DNA from: Anisus vortex
Lineage: Eukaryota > Mollusca > Gastropoda > Planorbidae
Assembly: GCA_949126835.1 (NCBI GenBank)
Contig: CASBPS010000147.1
Coordinates: forward strand, 227,501-291,500
Length of the DNA stretch: 64,000 nucleotides
Direction of reading: 5' to 3'
Positions 34,900 through 47,400 of this stretch are shown in pieces. The stretch's first letter is position 1; every line of letters starts with the position of its first letter. Made by a program: the position numbers and the translations under genes. The notes under the pieces are model-generated. The model made no database searches. It was not told where the DNA came from and saw only the letters and a list, made by a program, of their open reading frames with translations.

Positions 34900-36613
34900 C
34901 AAAAGCAGATTTGTGGTTTTAGCTTTTCCACAATCCGTACAACGACTTGAATAGCAGATTTGTGGTAATGCTGCTTCTGTTCTGGCCGTACAACGACTTG
35001 AATAGCAGATTTGTGGTTTTGGCTTCTCTTTTCGCCGTAATACAGCAGATTTGTGGTTTTGGCTTCTCCAGAAACCGTACAACGACTTGAAAAGCAGATT
35101 TCTGGTTTTGGCTCCTTTTCTGGCCGTACAAAAGCAGATTTGTGGTTTTGGCTTTTCCACAATCCGTACAACGTTCTGAATAGCAGATTTATTTTTGGCT
35201 TCTTTTCTGGCCGTAAAACAGCAGATTTGTGGTTTTGGCTTCTCCAGAAACCGTACAACGACTTGAAAAGCAGATTTCTGGTTTTGGCTCTTTTTCTGGC
35301 CGTACAAAAGCAGATTTGTGGTTTTGGTTTTTCCACAATCCGTAAAACGACTTGAATAGCAGATTTCTAGTTTTGGCTTCTTTTCTGGCCGTACATGGAC
35401 TTAAAACGCAGATTTGTTGTTTTGGCTTCTCCACAAACCGTACAACGACTTGACTAGCAGATTTGTGGTAATGGTGCTTCTGTTCTGGCCGTACAACGAC
35501 TTGAATAGCAGATTTGTGGTTTTGGCTTCTCTTTTCGCCGTAATACAGCAGATTTGTGGTTTTGGCTTCTCTACTGGCCGTACAAAAGCAGATTTGTGGT
35601 TTTGGCTTCTCCAGAAACCGTACAACGACTTGAAAAGCAGATTTCTGGTTTTGGCTCCTTTTCTGGCCGTACAAAAGCAGATTTGTGGTTTTGGCTTTTC
35701 CACAATCCGTACAACGTCTTGAATAGCAGATTTCTTGTATTGGCTTCTTTTCTGGCCGTAAAACAGCAGATTTGTGGTTTTGGCTTCTCCAGAAACTGTA
35801 CAACGACTTAAAAAGCAGATTTCTGGTTTTGGCTCCTTTTCTGGCCGTACAAAAGCAGATTTGTGGTTTTGGTTTTTCCACAATCCGTAAAACGACTTGA
35901 ATAGCAGATTTCTAGTTTTGGCTTCTTTTCTGGCGTAAAACAGCAGATTTGTGGTTTTGGCTTCTCCAGAAATGGTACAACGACTTGAAAAGCAGATTTC
36001 TGGTTTTGGCTCCTTTTCTGGCCGTACAAAAGCAGATTTGTGGTTTTGGCTTTTCCACAGTCCGTACAACGACTTGAATAGCAGATTTCTTTTTTTGGCT
36101 CCTTTTCTGGCCGTACAACGACTTGAAAAAAAGATTTGTTTTTTTAGCTTCTCTTTTGGCCGTAACACAGCAGATTTATGGTTTTGGCTTCTCTTTTGGC
36201 CGTAAAACAGCAGATTTATGGTTTTGGCTCTCTCCACAAACCGTACAACGACTTGAATAGCAGATTTCTAGTTTTGGCTTCTTTTTTGGCCGTAACACAG
36301 CAGATTTATGGTTTTGGCTTCTCTTTTGGCCGTAACACAGCAGATTTATGGTTTTGGCTCTCTCCACAAACCGTACAACGACATGAATAGCAGATTTCTA
36401 GTTTTGGCTTCTTTTCTGGCCGTACAAGGACTTAAAAAGCAGATTTGTTGTTTTGGCTTCTCCACAAACCGTACAACGACTTGACTAGCAGATTTGTGGT
36501 AATGGTGCTTCTGTTCTGGCAGTACAACGACTTGAATAGAAGATTTGTGGTTTTGGCTTCTCTTTTCGCCGTAATACAGCAGATTTGTGGTTTTGGCTTC
36601 TCTACTGGCCGTA
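34900..36613. repeat. 1,714-bp tandem repeat, copy 1
   Basis: Matches 16,178-17,891 (offset 18,722), including the 38-bp monomer near 35,183 and the A7/T7 unit at 36,126. Copy 1 and copy 2 are joined where a TCTCTACTGGCC unit is followed by GTGGTTTTAGC (about 36,600-36,640); the parental linker reads GTGGTTTTGGC there. That is the crossover seam. Confidence 0.82.
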
Positions 36614-38327
36614 CAAAAGCAGATTTGTGGTTTTAGCTTTTCCACAATCCGTACAACGACTTGAATAGCAGATTTGTGGTAATGCTGCTTCTGTTCTGGC
36701 CGTACAACGACTTGAATAGCAGATTTGTGGTTTTGGCTTCTCTTTTCGCCGTAATACAGCAGATTTGTGGTTTTGGCTTCTCCAGAAACCGTACAACGAC
36801 TTGAAAAGCAGATTTCTGGTTTTGGCTCCTTTTCTGGCCGTACAAAAGCAGATTTGTGGTTTTGGCTTTTCCACAATCCGTACAACGTTCTGAATAGCAG
36901 ATTTATTTTTGGCTTCTTTTCTGGCCGTAAAACAGCAGATTTGTGGTTTTGGCTTCTCCAGAAACCGTACAACGACTTGAAAAGCAGATTTCTGGTTTTG
37001 GCTCTTTTTCTGGCCGTACAAAAGCAGATTTGTGGTTTTGGTTTTTCCACAATCCGTAAAACGACTTGAATAGCAGATTTCTAGTTTTGGCTTCTTTTCT
37101 GGCCGTACATGGACTTAAAACGCAGATTTGTTGTTTTGGCTTCTCCACAAACCGTACAACGACTTGACTAGCAGATTTGTGGTAATGGTGCTTCTGTTCT
37201 GGCCGTACAACGACTTGAATAGCAGATTTGTGGTTTTGGCTTCTCTTTTCGCCGTAATACAGCAGATTTGTGGTTTTGGCTTCTCTACTGGCCGTACAAA
37301 AGCAGATTTGTGGTTTTGGCTTCTCCAGAAACCGTACAACGACTTGAAAAGCAGATTTCTGGTTTTGGCTCCTTTTCTAGCCGTACAAAAGCAGATTTGT
37401 GGTTTTGGCTTTTCCACAATCCGTACAACGTCTTGAATAGCAGATTTCTTGTATTGGCTTCTTTTCTGGCCGTAAAACAGCAGATTTGTGGTTTTGGCTT
37501 CTCCAGAAACTGTACAACGACTTAAAAAGCAGATTTCTGGTTTTGGCTCCTTTTCTGGCCGTACAAAAGCAGATTTGTGGTTTTGGTTTTTCCACAATCC
37601 GTAAAACGACTTGAATAGCAGATTTCTAGTTTTGGCTTCTTTTCTGGCGTAAAACAGCAGATTTGTGGTTTTGGCTTCTCCAGAAATGGTACAACGACTT
37701 GAAAAGCAGATTTCTGGTTTTGGCTCCTTTTCTGGCCGTACAAAAGCAGATTTGTGGTTTTGGCTTTTCCACAGTCCGTACAACGACTTGAATAGCAGAT
37801 TTCTTTTTTTGGCTCCTTTTCTGGCCGTACAACGACTTGAAAAAAAGATTTGTTTTTTTAGCTTCTCTTTTGGCCGTAACACAGCAGATTTATGGTTTTG
37901 GCTTCTCTTTTGGCCGTAAAACAGCAGATTTATGGTTTTGGCTCTCTCCACAAACCGTACAACGACTTGAATAGCAGATTTCTAGTTTTGGCTTCTTTTT
38001 TGGCCGTAACACAGCAGATTTATGGTTTTGGCTTCTCTTTTGGCCGTAACACAGCAGATTTATGGTTTTGGCTCTCTCCACAAACCGTACAACGACATGA
38101 ATAGCAGATTTCTAGTTTTGGCTTCTTTTCTGGCCGTACAAGGACTTAAAAAGCAGATTTGTTGTTTTGGCTTCTCCACAAACCGTACAACGACTTGACT
38201 AGCAGATTTGTGGTAATGGTGCTTCTGTTCTGGCAGTACAACGACTTGAATAGAAGATTTGTGGTTTTGGCTTCTCTTTTCGCCGTAATACAGCAGATTT
38301 GTGGTTTTGGCTTCTCTACTGGCCGTA
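36614..38327. repeat. 1,714-bp tandem repeat, copy 2
   Basis: All copy 1 landmarks recur 1,714 bp later (38-bp monomer near 36,897, A7/T7 unit at 37,840). One private change reads TTTTCTAGCCG near 37,376 instead of TTTTCTGGCCG. Beyond this copy the order rejoins the parental linker 1 at offset 20,436 (18,722 + 1,714). Confidence 0.82.
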
Positions 38328-41300
38328 CAAAAGCAGATTTGTGGTTTTGGCTTCTCCAGACACCGTACAACGACTTGAAAAGCAGATTTCTGGTTTTGGC
38401 TCCTTTTCTGGCCGTACAAAAGCAGATTTGTGGTTTTAGCTTTTCCACAATCCGTACAACGACTAGAATAGCAGATTTCTTGTTTTGGCTTCTTTTCTGG
38501 CCGTAAAACAGCAGATTTATGGTTTTGGCTCTCTCCACAAACCGTACAACGACTTGAATAGCAGATTTCTAGTTTTGGCTTCTTTACTGGCCGTACAAGG
38601 ACTTAAAAAGCAGATTTGCTGTTTTGGCTTCTCCACAAACCGTACAACGACTTGACTTACAGATTTGTGGTAATGCTGCTTCTGTTCTGGCCGTACAACG
38701 ACTTGAATAGCAGATTTGTGGTTTTGGCTTCTCTTTTCGCCGTAATACAGCAGATTTGTGGTTTTGGCTTCTCTACTGGCCGTACAAAAGCAGATTTGTG
38801 GTTTTGGCTTCTCTACTGGCCGTACAAAAGCAGATTTGTGGTTTTGGCTTCTCCAGAAAATGTACAACGACTTGAAAAGCAGATTTCTGGTTTTGGCTCC
38901 TTTTCTGGCCGTACAAAAGCAGATTTGTGGTTTTGGCTTTTCCACAATCCGTACAACGTCTTGAATAGCAGATTTCTGGTTTTGGCTCCTTTTCTGGCCG
39001 TACAAAAGCAGATTTGTGGTTTTGGCTTTTCCACAATCCGTACAACGACTTGAATAGCAGATTTCTAGTTTTGGCTTCTTTTCTGGCCGTACAAGGACTT
39101 AAAACGCAGATTTGTTGTTTTGGCTTCTCCACAAATTGTACAACGACTTGACTAACAGATTTGTGGTAATGGTGCTTTTGTTCTGGCCTTACAACGACTT
39201 GAATAGCAGATTTGTGGTTTTGGCTTCTCTTTTCGCCGTAATACAGCAGATTTGTGGTTTTGGCTTCTCTACTGGCCGTACAAAAGCAGATTTGTGGTTT
39301 TGGCTTCCCCAGAAACCGTACAACGACTTGAAAAGCAGATTTCTGGTTTTGGCTCCTTTTCTGGCCGTACAAAAGCAGATTTGTGGTTTTGGCTTTTCCA
39401 CAATCCGTACAACTTCTTGAATAGCAGATTTCTTGTTTTGGCTTCTTTTCTGACCGTAAAACAGATGATTTGTGGTTTTGGCTTCTCCAAAAACCATACA
39501 ACGACTTGAATAGCAGATTTGTCGTTTTGGCTTCTCTACTGGCCGTACAAAAGTAGATTTGTGGTTTTGGCTTCTCCAGAAACCGTACACCGAATTGAAA
39601 AGCAAATTTCTGGTTTTGGCTCCTTTTCTGGCCGTACAAAAGCAGATTTGTGGTTTTGGCTTTTCCACAATCCGTACAACGTCTTGAATAGCAGATTTCT
39701 GGTTTTGGCTCCTTTTCTGGCCGTACAAAAGCAGATTTGTGGTTTTGGCTTTTCCACAATCCGTACAACGACTTGAATAGCAGATTTCTAGTTTTGGCTT
39801 CTTTTCTGGCCGTACAAGGACTTAAAACGCAGATTTGTTGTTTTGGCTTCTCCACAAATTGTACAACGACTTGACTAACAGATTTGTGGTAATGGTGCTT
39901 CTGTTCTGGCCTTACAACGACTTGAATAGCAGATTTGTGGATTTGGCTTCTCTTTTCGCCTTAATACAGCAGATTTGTGGTTTTGGCTTCTCTACTGGAC
40001 GTACAAAGGCAGATTTGTGGTTTTGGCTTCTCCAGAAACCATACGACTTGAAAAGCAGATTTCTGGTTTTGGCTCCTTTTCTGGCTGTACAAAAGCAGAT
40101 TTGTGGTTTTGGCTTTTCCACAATCCGTACAACGTCTTGAATAGCAGATTTCTTGTTTTGGCTTCTTTTCTGACCGTAAAACAGCAGATTTGTGGTTTTG
40201 GCTTCTCCAAAAACCATACAACGACTTGAATAGCAGATTTGTGGTTTTGGCTTCTCTACTGGCCGTACAAAAGTAGATTTGTGGTTTTGGCTTCTCCAGA
40301 AACCGTACACCGAATTGAAAAGCAGATTTCTGGTTTTGGCTCCTTTTCTGGCCGTACAAAAGCAGATTTGTGGTTTTGGCTTTTCCACAATCCGTACAAC
40401 GTCTTGAATAGCAGATTTCTGGTTTTGGTTCCTTTTCTGGCCGTACAAAAGCAGATTTGTGGTTTTAGCTTTTCCACAATCCGTACAACGACTTGAATAG
40501 CAGATTTCTAGTTTTGGCTTCTTTTCTGGCCGTACAAGGACTTAAAACGCAGATTTGTTGTTTTGGCTTCTCCACAAATTGTACAACGACTTGACTAGCA
40601 GATTTGTGGTAATGGTGCTTCTGTTCTGGCCTTACAACGACTTGAATAGCAGAATTGTGGTTTTGGCTTCTCTTTTCGCCTTAAAACAGCAGATTTGTGG
40701 TTTTGGCTTCTCTACTGGACGTACAAAGGCAGATTTGTGGTTTTGGCTTCTCCAGAAATAGTACAACGACTTGAAAAGCAGATTTCTGGTTTTGGCTCCT
40801 TTTCTGGCCGTACAAAAGCAGAATTGTGGTTTTAGCTTTTCCACAATCCGTACAACGACTTGAATAGCAGATTTCTAGTTTTGGCTTCTTTACTGGCCGT
40901 ACAAGGACTTAAAAAGCAGATTTGCTGTTTTGGCTTCTCTTTTCGCCGTAATACAGCAGATTTGTGGTTTTGGCTTCTCTACTGGCCGTACAAAAGCAGA
41001 TTTGTAATTTTGGCTTCTCCAGAAACCGTACAACGACTTAAAAAGCAGATTTCTAGTTTTGGCTCCTTTTCTGGCCGTAAAACAGCAGATTTGTGGTTTT
41101 GGTTTTTCCAAAATCCGTACAACGACTTCAATAGCAGATTTCGAGTTTTGGCTTTTTTTCTGGCCGTACAAGGACTTAAAACGCAGATTTGTAGTTTTGG
41201 CTTCTCCACAAACCGTACAACGACTTGACTAGCAGATTTGTGGTAATGGTGCTTCTGTTCTGGCCGTACAACGACTTGAATAGCAGATTTGTGGTTTTGG

Positions 41301-44300
41301 CTTCTCTTTTCTCCGTAATACAGCAGATTTGTGGTTTTGGCTTCTCTACTGGCCGTACAAAAGCAGATTTGTGGTTTTAGCTTTTCCACAATCCGTACAA
41401 CGACTTGAATAGCAGATTTGTGGTAATGCTGCTTCTGTTCTGGCCGTACAACGACTTGAATAGCAGATTTGTGGTTTTGGCTTCTCTTTTCGCCGTAATA
41501 CAGCAGATTTGTGGTTTTGGCTTCTCTAATGGCCGTACAAAAGCAGATTTGTGGTTTTGGCTTCTCCAGAAACCGTACAACGACTTGAATAGCAGATTTC
41601 TGGTTTTGGCTCCTTTTCTGGCCGTACAAAAGCAGATTTGTGGTTTTGGCTTTTCCACAATCCGTACAACGTTCTGAATAGCAGATTTCTTGTTTTGGCT
41701 TCTTTTCTGGCCGTAAAACAGCAGATTTGTGGTTTTGGCTTCTCCAGAAACCGTACAAGGACTTGAAAAGCAGATTTCTGGTTTTGGCTCTTTTTCTGGC
41801 CGTACAAAAGCAGATTTGTGGTTTTGGTTTTTCCACAATCCGTAAAACGACTTGAATAGCAGATTTCTAGTTTTAGCTTCTTTTCTGGCCGTACATGGAC
41901 TTAAAACGCAGATTTGTTGTTTTGGCTTCTCCACAAACCGTACAACGACTTGACTAGCAGATTTGTGGTAATGGTGCTTCTGTTCTGGCCGTACAACGAC
42001 TTGAATAGCAGATTTGTGGTTTTGGCTTCTCTTTTCGCCGTAATACAGCAGATTTGTGGTTTTGGCTTCTCTACTGGCCGTACAAAAGCAGATTTGTGGT
42101 TTTGGCTTCTCCAGAAACCGTACAACGACTTGAAAAGCAGATTTCTGGTTTTGGCTCCTTTTCTGGCCGTACAAAAGCAGATTTGTGGTTTTGGCTTTTC
42201 CACAATCCGTACAACGTCTTGAATAGCAGATTTCTTGTATTGGCTTCTTTTCTGGCCGTAAAACAGCAGATTTGTGGTTTTGGCTTCTCCAGAAACTGTA
42301 CAACGACTTAAAAAGCAGATTTCTGGTTTTGGCTCCTTTTCTGGCCGTACAAAAGCAGATTTGTGGTTTTGGTTTTTCCACAATCCGTAAAACGACTTGA
42401 ATAGCAGATTTCTAGTTTTGGCTTCTTTTCTGGCGTAAAACAGCAGATTTGTGGTTTTGGCTTCTCCAGAAACCGTACAACGACTTGAAAAGCAGATTTC
42501 TGGTTTTGGCTCCTTTTCTGGCCGTACAAAAGCAGATTTGTGGTTTTGGCTTTTCCACAGTCCGTACAACGACTTGAATAGCAGATTTCTTTTTTTGGCT
42601 CCTTTTCTGGCCGTACAACGACTTGAAAAAAAGATTTGTTTTTTTAGCTTCTCTTTTGGCCGTAACACAGCAGATTTATGGTTTTGGCTTCTCTTTTGGC
42701 CGTAAAACAGCAGATTTATGGTTTTGGCTCTCTCCACAAACCGTACAACGACTTGAATAGCAGATTTCTAGTTTTGGCTTCTTTTTTGGCCGTAACACAG
42801 CAGATTTATGGTTTTGGCTTCTCTTTTGGCCGTAACACAGCAGATTTATGGTTTTGGCTCTCTCCACAAACCGTACAACGACATGAATAGCAGATTTCTA
42901 GTTTTGGCTTCTTTTCTGGCCGTACAAGGACTTAAAAAGCAGATTTGTTGTTTTGGCTTCTCCACAAACCGTACAACGACTTGACTAGCAGATTTGTGGT
43001 AATGGTGCTTCTGTTCTGGCAGTACAACGACTTGAATAGAAGATTTGTGGTTTTGGCTTCTCTTTTCGCCGTAATACAGCAGATTTGTGGTTTTGGCTTC
43101 TCTACTGGCCGTACAAAAGCAGATTTGTGGTTTTGGCTTCTCCAGACACCGTACAACGACTTGAAAAGCAGATTTCTGGTTTTGGCTCCTTTTCTGGCCG
43201 TACAAAAGCAGATTTGTGGTTTTAGCTTTTCCACAATCCGTACAACGACTAGAATAGCAGATTTCTTGTTTTGGCTTCTTTTCTGGCCGTAAAACAGCAG
43301 ATTTATGGTTTTGGCTCTCTCCACAAACCGTACAACGACTTGAATAGCAGATTTCTAGTTTTGGCTTCTTTACTGGCCGTACAAGGACTTAAAAAGCAGA
43401 TTTGCTGTTTTGGCTTCTCCACAAACCGTACAACGACTTGACTTACAGATTTGTGGTAATGCTGCTTCTGTTCTGGCCGTACAACGACTTGAATAGCAGA
43501 TTTGTGGTTTTGGCTTCTCTTTTCGCCGTAAATACAGCAGATTTGTGGTTTTGGCTTCTCTACTGGCCGTACAAAAGCAGATTTGTGGTTTTGGCTTCTC
43601 CAGAAACCGTACAACGACTTGAAAAGCAGATTTCTGATTTTGGCTCCTTTTCTGGCCGTACAAAAGCAGATTTGTGGTTTTGGCTTCCCCAGAAACCGTA
43701 CAACGACTTGAAAAGCAGATTTCTGGTTTTGGCTCCTTTTCTGGCCGTACAAAAGCAGATTTGTGGTTTTGGCTTTTCCACAATCCGTACAACTTCTTGA
43801 ATAGCAGATTTCTTGTTTTGGCTTCTTTTCTGACCGTAAAACAGATGATTTGTGGTTTTGGCTTCTCCAAAAACCATACAACGACTTGAATAGCAGATTT
43901 GTCGTTTTGGCTTCTCTACTGGCCGTACAAAAGTAGATTTGTGGTTTTGGCTTCTCCAGAAACCGTACACCGAATTGAAAAGCAGATTTCTGGTTTTGGC
44001 TCCTTTTCTGGCCGTACAAAAGCAGATTTGTGGTTTTGGCTTTTCCACAATCCGTACAACGTCTTGAATAGCAGATTTCTGGTTTTGGTTCCTTTTCTGG
44101 CCGTACAAAAGCAGATTTGTGGTTTTAGCTTTTCCACAATCCGTACAACGACTTGAATAGCAGATTTCTAGTTTTGGCTTCTTTTCTGGCCGTACAAGGA
44201 CTTAAAACGCAGATTTGTTGTTTTGGCTTCTCCACAAATTGTACAACGACTTGACTAGTAGATTTGTGGTAATGGTGCTTCTGTTCTGGCCTTACAACGA

Positions 44301-44400
44301 CTTGAATAGCAGATTTGTGGTTTTGGCTTCTCTACTGGACGTACAAAGGCAGATTTGTGGTTTTGGCTTCTCCAGAAATCGTACAACGACTTGAAAAGCA
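38328..44400. repeat. Re-copied linker, single 2,891-bp unit, linker
   Basis: 38,328-41,721 matches 17,892-21,285 (offset 20,436), and 41,722-43,680 matches 27,068-29,025 (offset 14,654-14,655). The three tandem 2,891-bp copies of the parent are therefore represented by one (38,831-41,721). A 367-bp deletion near 43,685 joins GTGGTTTTGGCTT to CCCCAGAAACC, and a one-base insertion near 43,530 reads GTAAATACAGC. GTACAAGGACTTGAAAAG near 41,755 is a substitution shared only with the 55.35-kb copy. Confidence 0.85.
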
Positions 44401-47400
44401 GATTTGTGGTTTTGGCTTCTCTTTTCGCCGTAATACAGCAGATTTGTGGTTTTGGCTTCTCTAATGGCCGTACAAAAGCAGATTTGTGGTTTTGGCTTCT
44501 CCAGAAACCGTACAACGACTTGAAAAGCAGATTTCTGGTTTTGGCTCCTTTTCTGGCCGTACAAAAGCAGATTTGTGGTTTTGGCTTTTCCACAATCCGT
44601 ACAACGTCTTGAATAGCAGATTTCTGGTTTTGGCTCCTTTTCTGGCCGTACAAAAGCAGATTTGTGGTTTTGGCTTTTCCACAATCCGTACAACGACTTG
44701 AATAGCAGATTTCTAGTTTTGGCTTCTTTTCTGGCCGTACAAGGACTTAAAACGCAGATTTGTTGTTTTGGCTTCTCCACAAATTGTACAACGACTTGAC
44801 TAACAGATTTGTGGTAATGGTGCTTCTGTTCTGGCCTTACAACGACTTGAATAGCAGATTTGTGGATTTGGCTTCTCTTTTCGCCTTAATACAGCAGATT
44901 TGTGGTTTTGGCTTCTCTACTGGACGTACAAAGGCAGATTTGTGGTTTTGGCTTCTCCAGAAACCATACGACTTGAAAAGCAGATTTCTGGTTTTGGCTC
45001 CTTTTCTGGCTGTACAAAAGCAGATTTGTGGTTTTGGCTTTTCCACAATCCGTACAACGTCTTGAATAGCAGATTTCTTGTTTTGGCTTCTTTTCTGACC
45101 GTAAAACAGCAGATTTGTGGTTTTGGCTTCTCCAAAAACCATACAACGACTTGAATAGCAGATTTGTGGTTTTGGCTTCTCTACTGGCCGTACAAAAGTA
45201 GATTTGTGGTTTTGGCTTCTCCAGAAACCGTACACCGAATTGAAAAGCAGATTTCTGGTTTTGGCTCCTTTTCTGGCCGTACAAAAGCAGATTTGTGGTT
45301 TTGGCTTTTCCACAATCCGTACAACGTCTTGAATAGCAGATTTCTGGTTTTGGTTCCTTTTCTGGCCGTACAAAAGCAGATTTGTGGTTTTAGCTTTTCC
45401 ACAATCCGTACAACGACTTGAATAGCAGATTTCTAGTTTTGGCTTCTTTTCTGGCCGTACAAGGACTTAAAACGCAGATTTGTTGTTTTGGCTTCTCCAC
45501 AAATTGTACAACGACTTGACTAGCAGATTTGTGGTAATGGTGCTTCTGTTCTGGCCTTACAACGACTTGAATAGCAGATTTGTGGTTTTGGCTTCTCTTT
45601 TCGCCTTAAAACAGCAGATTTGTGGTTTTGGCTTCTCTACTGGACGTACAAAGGCAGATTTGTGGTTTTGGCTTCTCCAGAAATCGTACAACGACTTGAA
45701 AAGCAGATTTCTGGTTTTGGCTCCTTTTCTGGCCGTACAAAAGCAGATTTGTGGTTTTAGCTTTTCCACAATCCGTACAACGACTTGAATAGCAGATTTC
45801 TAGTTTTGGCTTCTTTACTGGCCGTACAAGGACTTAAAAAGCAGATTTGCTGTTTTGGCTTCTCTTTTCGCCGTAATACAGCAGATTTGTGGTTTTGGCT
45901 TCTCTACTGGCCGTACAAAAGCAGATTTGTAATTTTGGCTTCTCCAGAAACCGTACAACGACTTAAAAAGCAGATTTCTAGTTTTGGCTCCTTTTCTGGC
46001 CGTACAAAAGCAGATTTGTGGTTTTGGCTTTTCCACAATCCGTACAACGTCTTGAATAGCAGATTTCTTGTTTTGGCTTCTTTTCTGGCCGTAAAACAGC
46101 AGATTTGTGGTTTTGGTTTTTCCAAAATCCGTACAACGACTTCAATAGCAGATTTCGAGTTTTGGCTTTTTTTCTGGCCGTACAAGGACTTAAAACGCAG
46201 ATTTGTAGTTTTGGCTTCTCCACAAACCGTACAACGACTTGACTAGCAGATTTGTGGTAATGGTGCTTCTGTTCTGGCCGTACAACGACTTGAATAGCAG
46301 ATTTGTGGTTTTGGCTTCTCTTTTCTCCGTAATACAGCAGATTTGTGGTTTTGGCTTCTCTACTGGCCGTACAAAAGCAGATTTGTGGTTTTAGCTTTTC
46401 CACAATCCGTACAACGACTTGAATAGCAGATTTGTGGTAATGCTGCTTCTGTTCTGGCCGTACAACGACTTGAATAGCAGATTTGTGGTTTTGGCTTCTC
46501 TTTTCGCCGTAATACAGCAGATTTGTGGTTTTGGCTTCTCCAGAAACCGTACAACGACTTGAAAAGCAGATTTCTGGTTTTGGCTCCTTTTCTGGCCGTA
46601 CAAAAGCAGATTTGTGGTTTTGGCTTTTCCACAATCCGTACAACGTTCTGAATAGCAGATTTATTTTTGGCTTCTTTTCTGGCCGTAAAACAGCAGATTT
46701 GTGGTTTTGGCTTCTCCAGAAACCGTACAACGACTTGAAAAGCAGATTTCTGGTTTTGGCTCTTTTTCTGGCCGTACAAAAGCAGATTTGTGGTTTTGGT
46801 TTTTCCACAATCCGTAAAACGACTTGAATAGCAGATTTCTAGTTTTGGCTTCTTTTCTGGCCGTACATGGACTTAAAACGCAGATTTGTTGTTTTGGCTT
46901 CTCCACAAACCGTACAACGACTTGACTAGCAGATTTGTGGTAATGGTGCTTCTGTTCTGGCCGTACAACGACTTGAATAGCAGATTTGTGGTTTTGGCTT
47001 CTCTTTTCGCCGTAATACAGCAGATTTGTGGTTTTGGCTTCTCTACTGGCCGTACAAAAGCAGATTTGTGGTTTTGGCTTCTCCAGAAACCGTACAACGA
47101 CTTGAAAAGCAGATTTCTGGTTTTGGCTCCTTTTCTGGCCGTACAAAAGCAGATTTGTGGTTTTGGCTTTTCCACAATCCGTACAACGTCTTGAATAGCA
47201 GATTTCTTGTATTGGCTTCTTTTCTGGCCGTAAAACAGCAGATTTGTGGTTTTGGCTTCTCCAGAAACTGTACAACGACTTAAAAAGCAGATTTCTGGTT
47301 TTGGCTCCTTTTCTGGCCGTACAAAAGCAGATTTGTGGTTTTGGTTTTTCCACAATCCGTAAAACGACTTGAATAGCAGATTTCTAGTTTTGGCTTCTTT

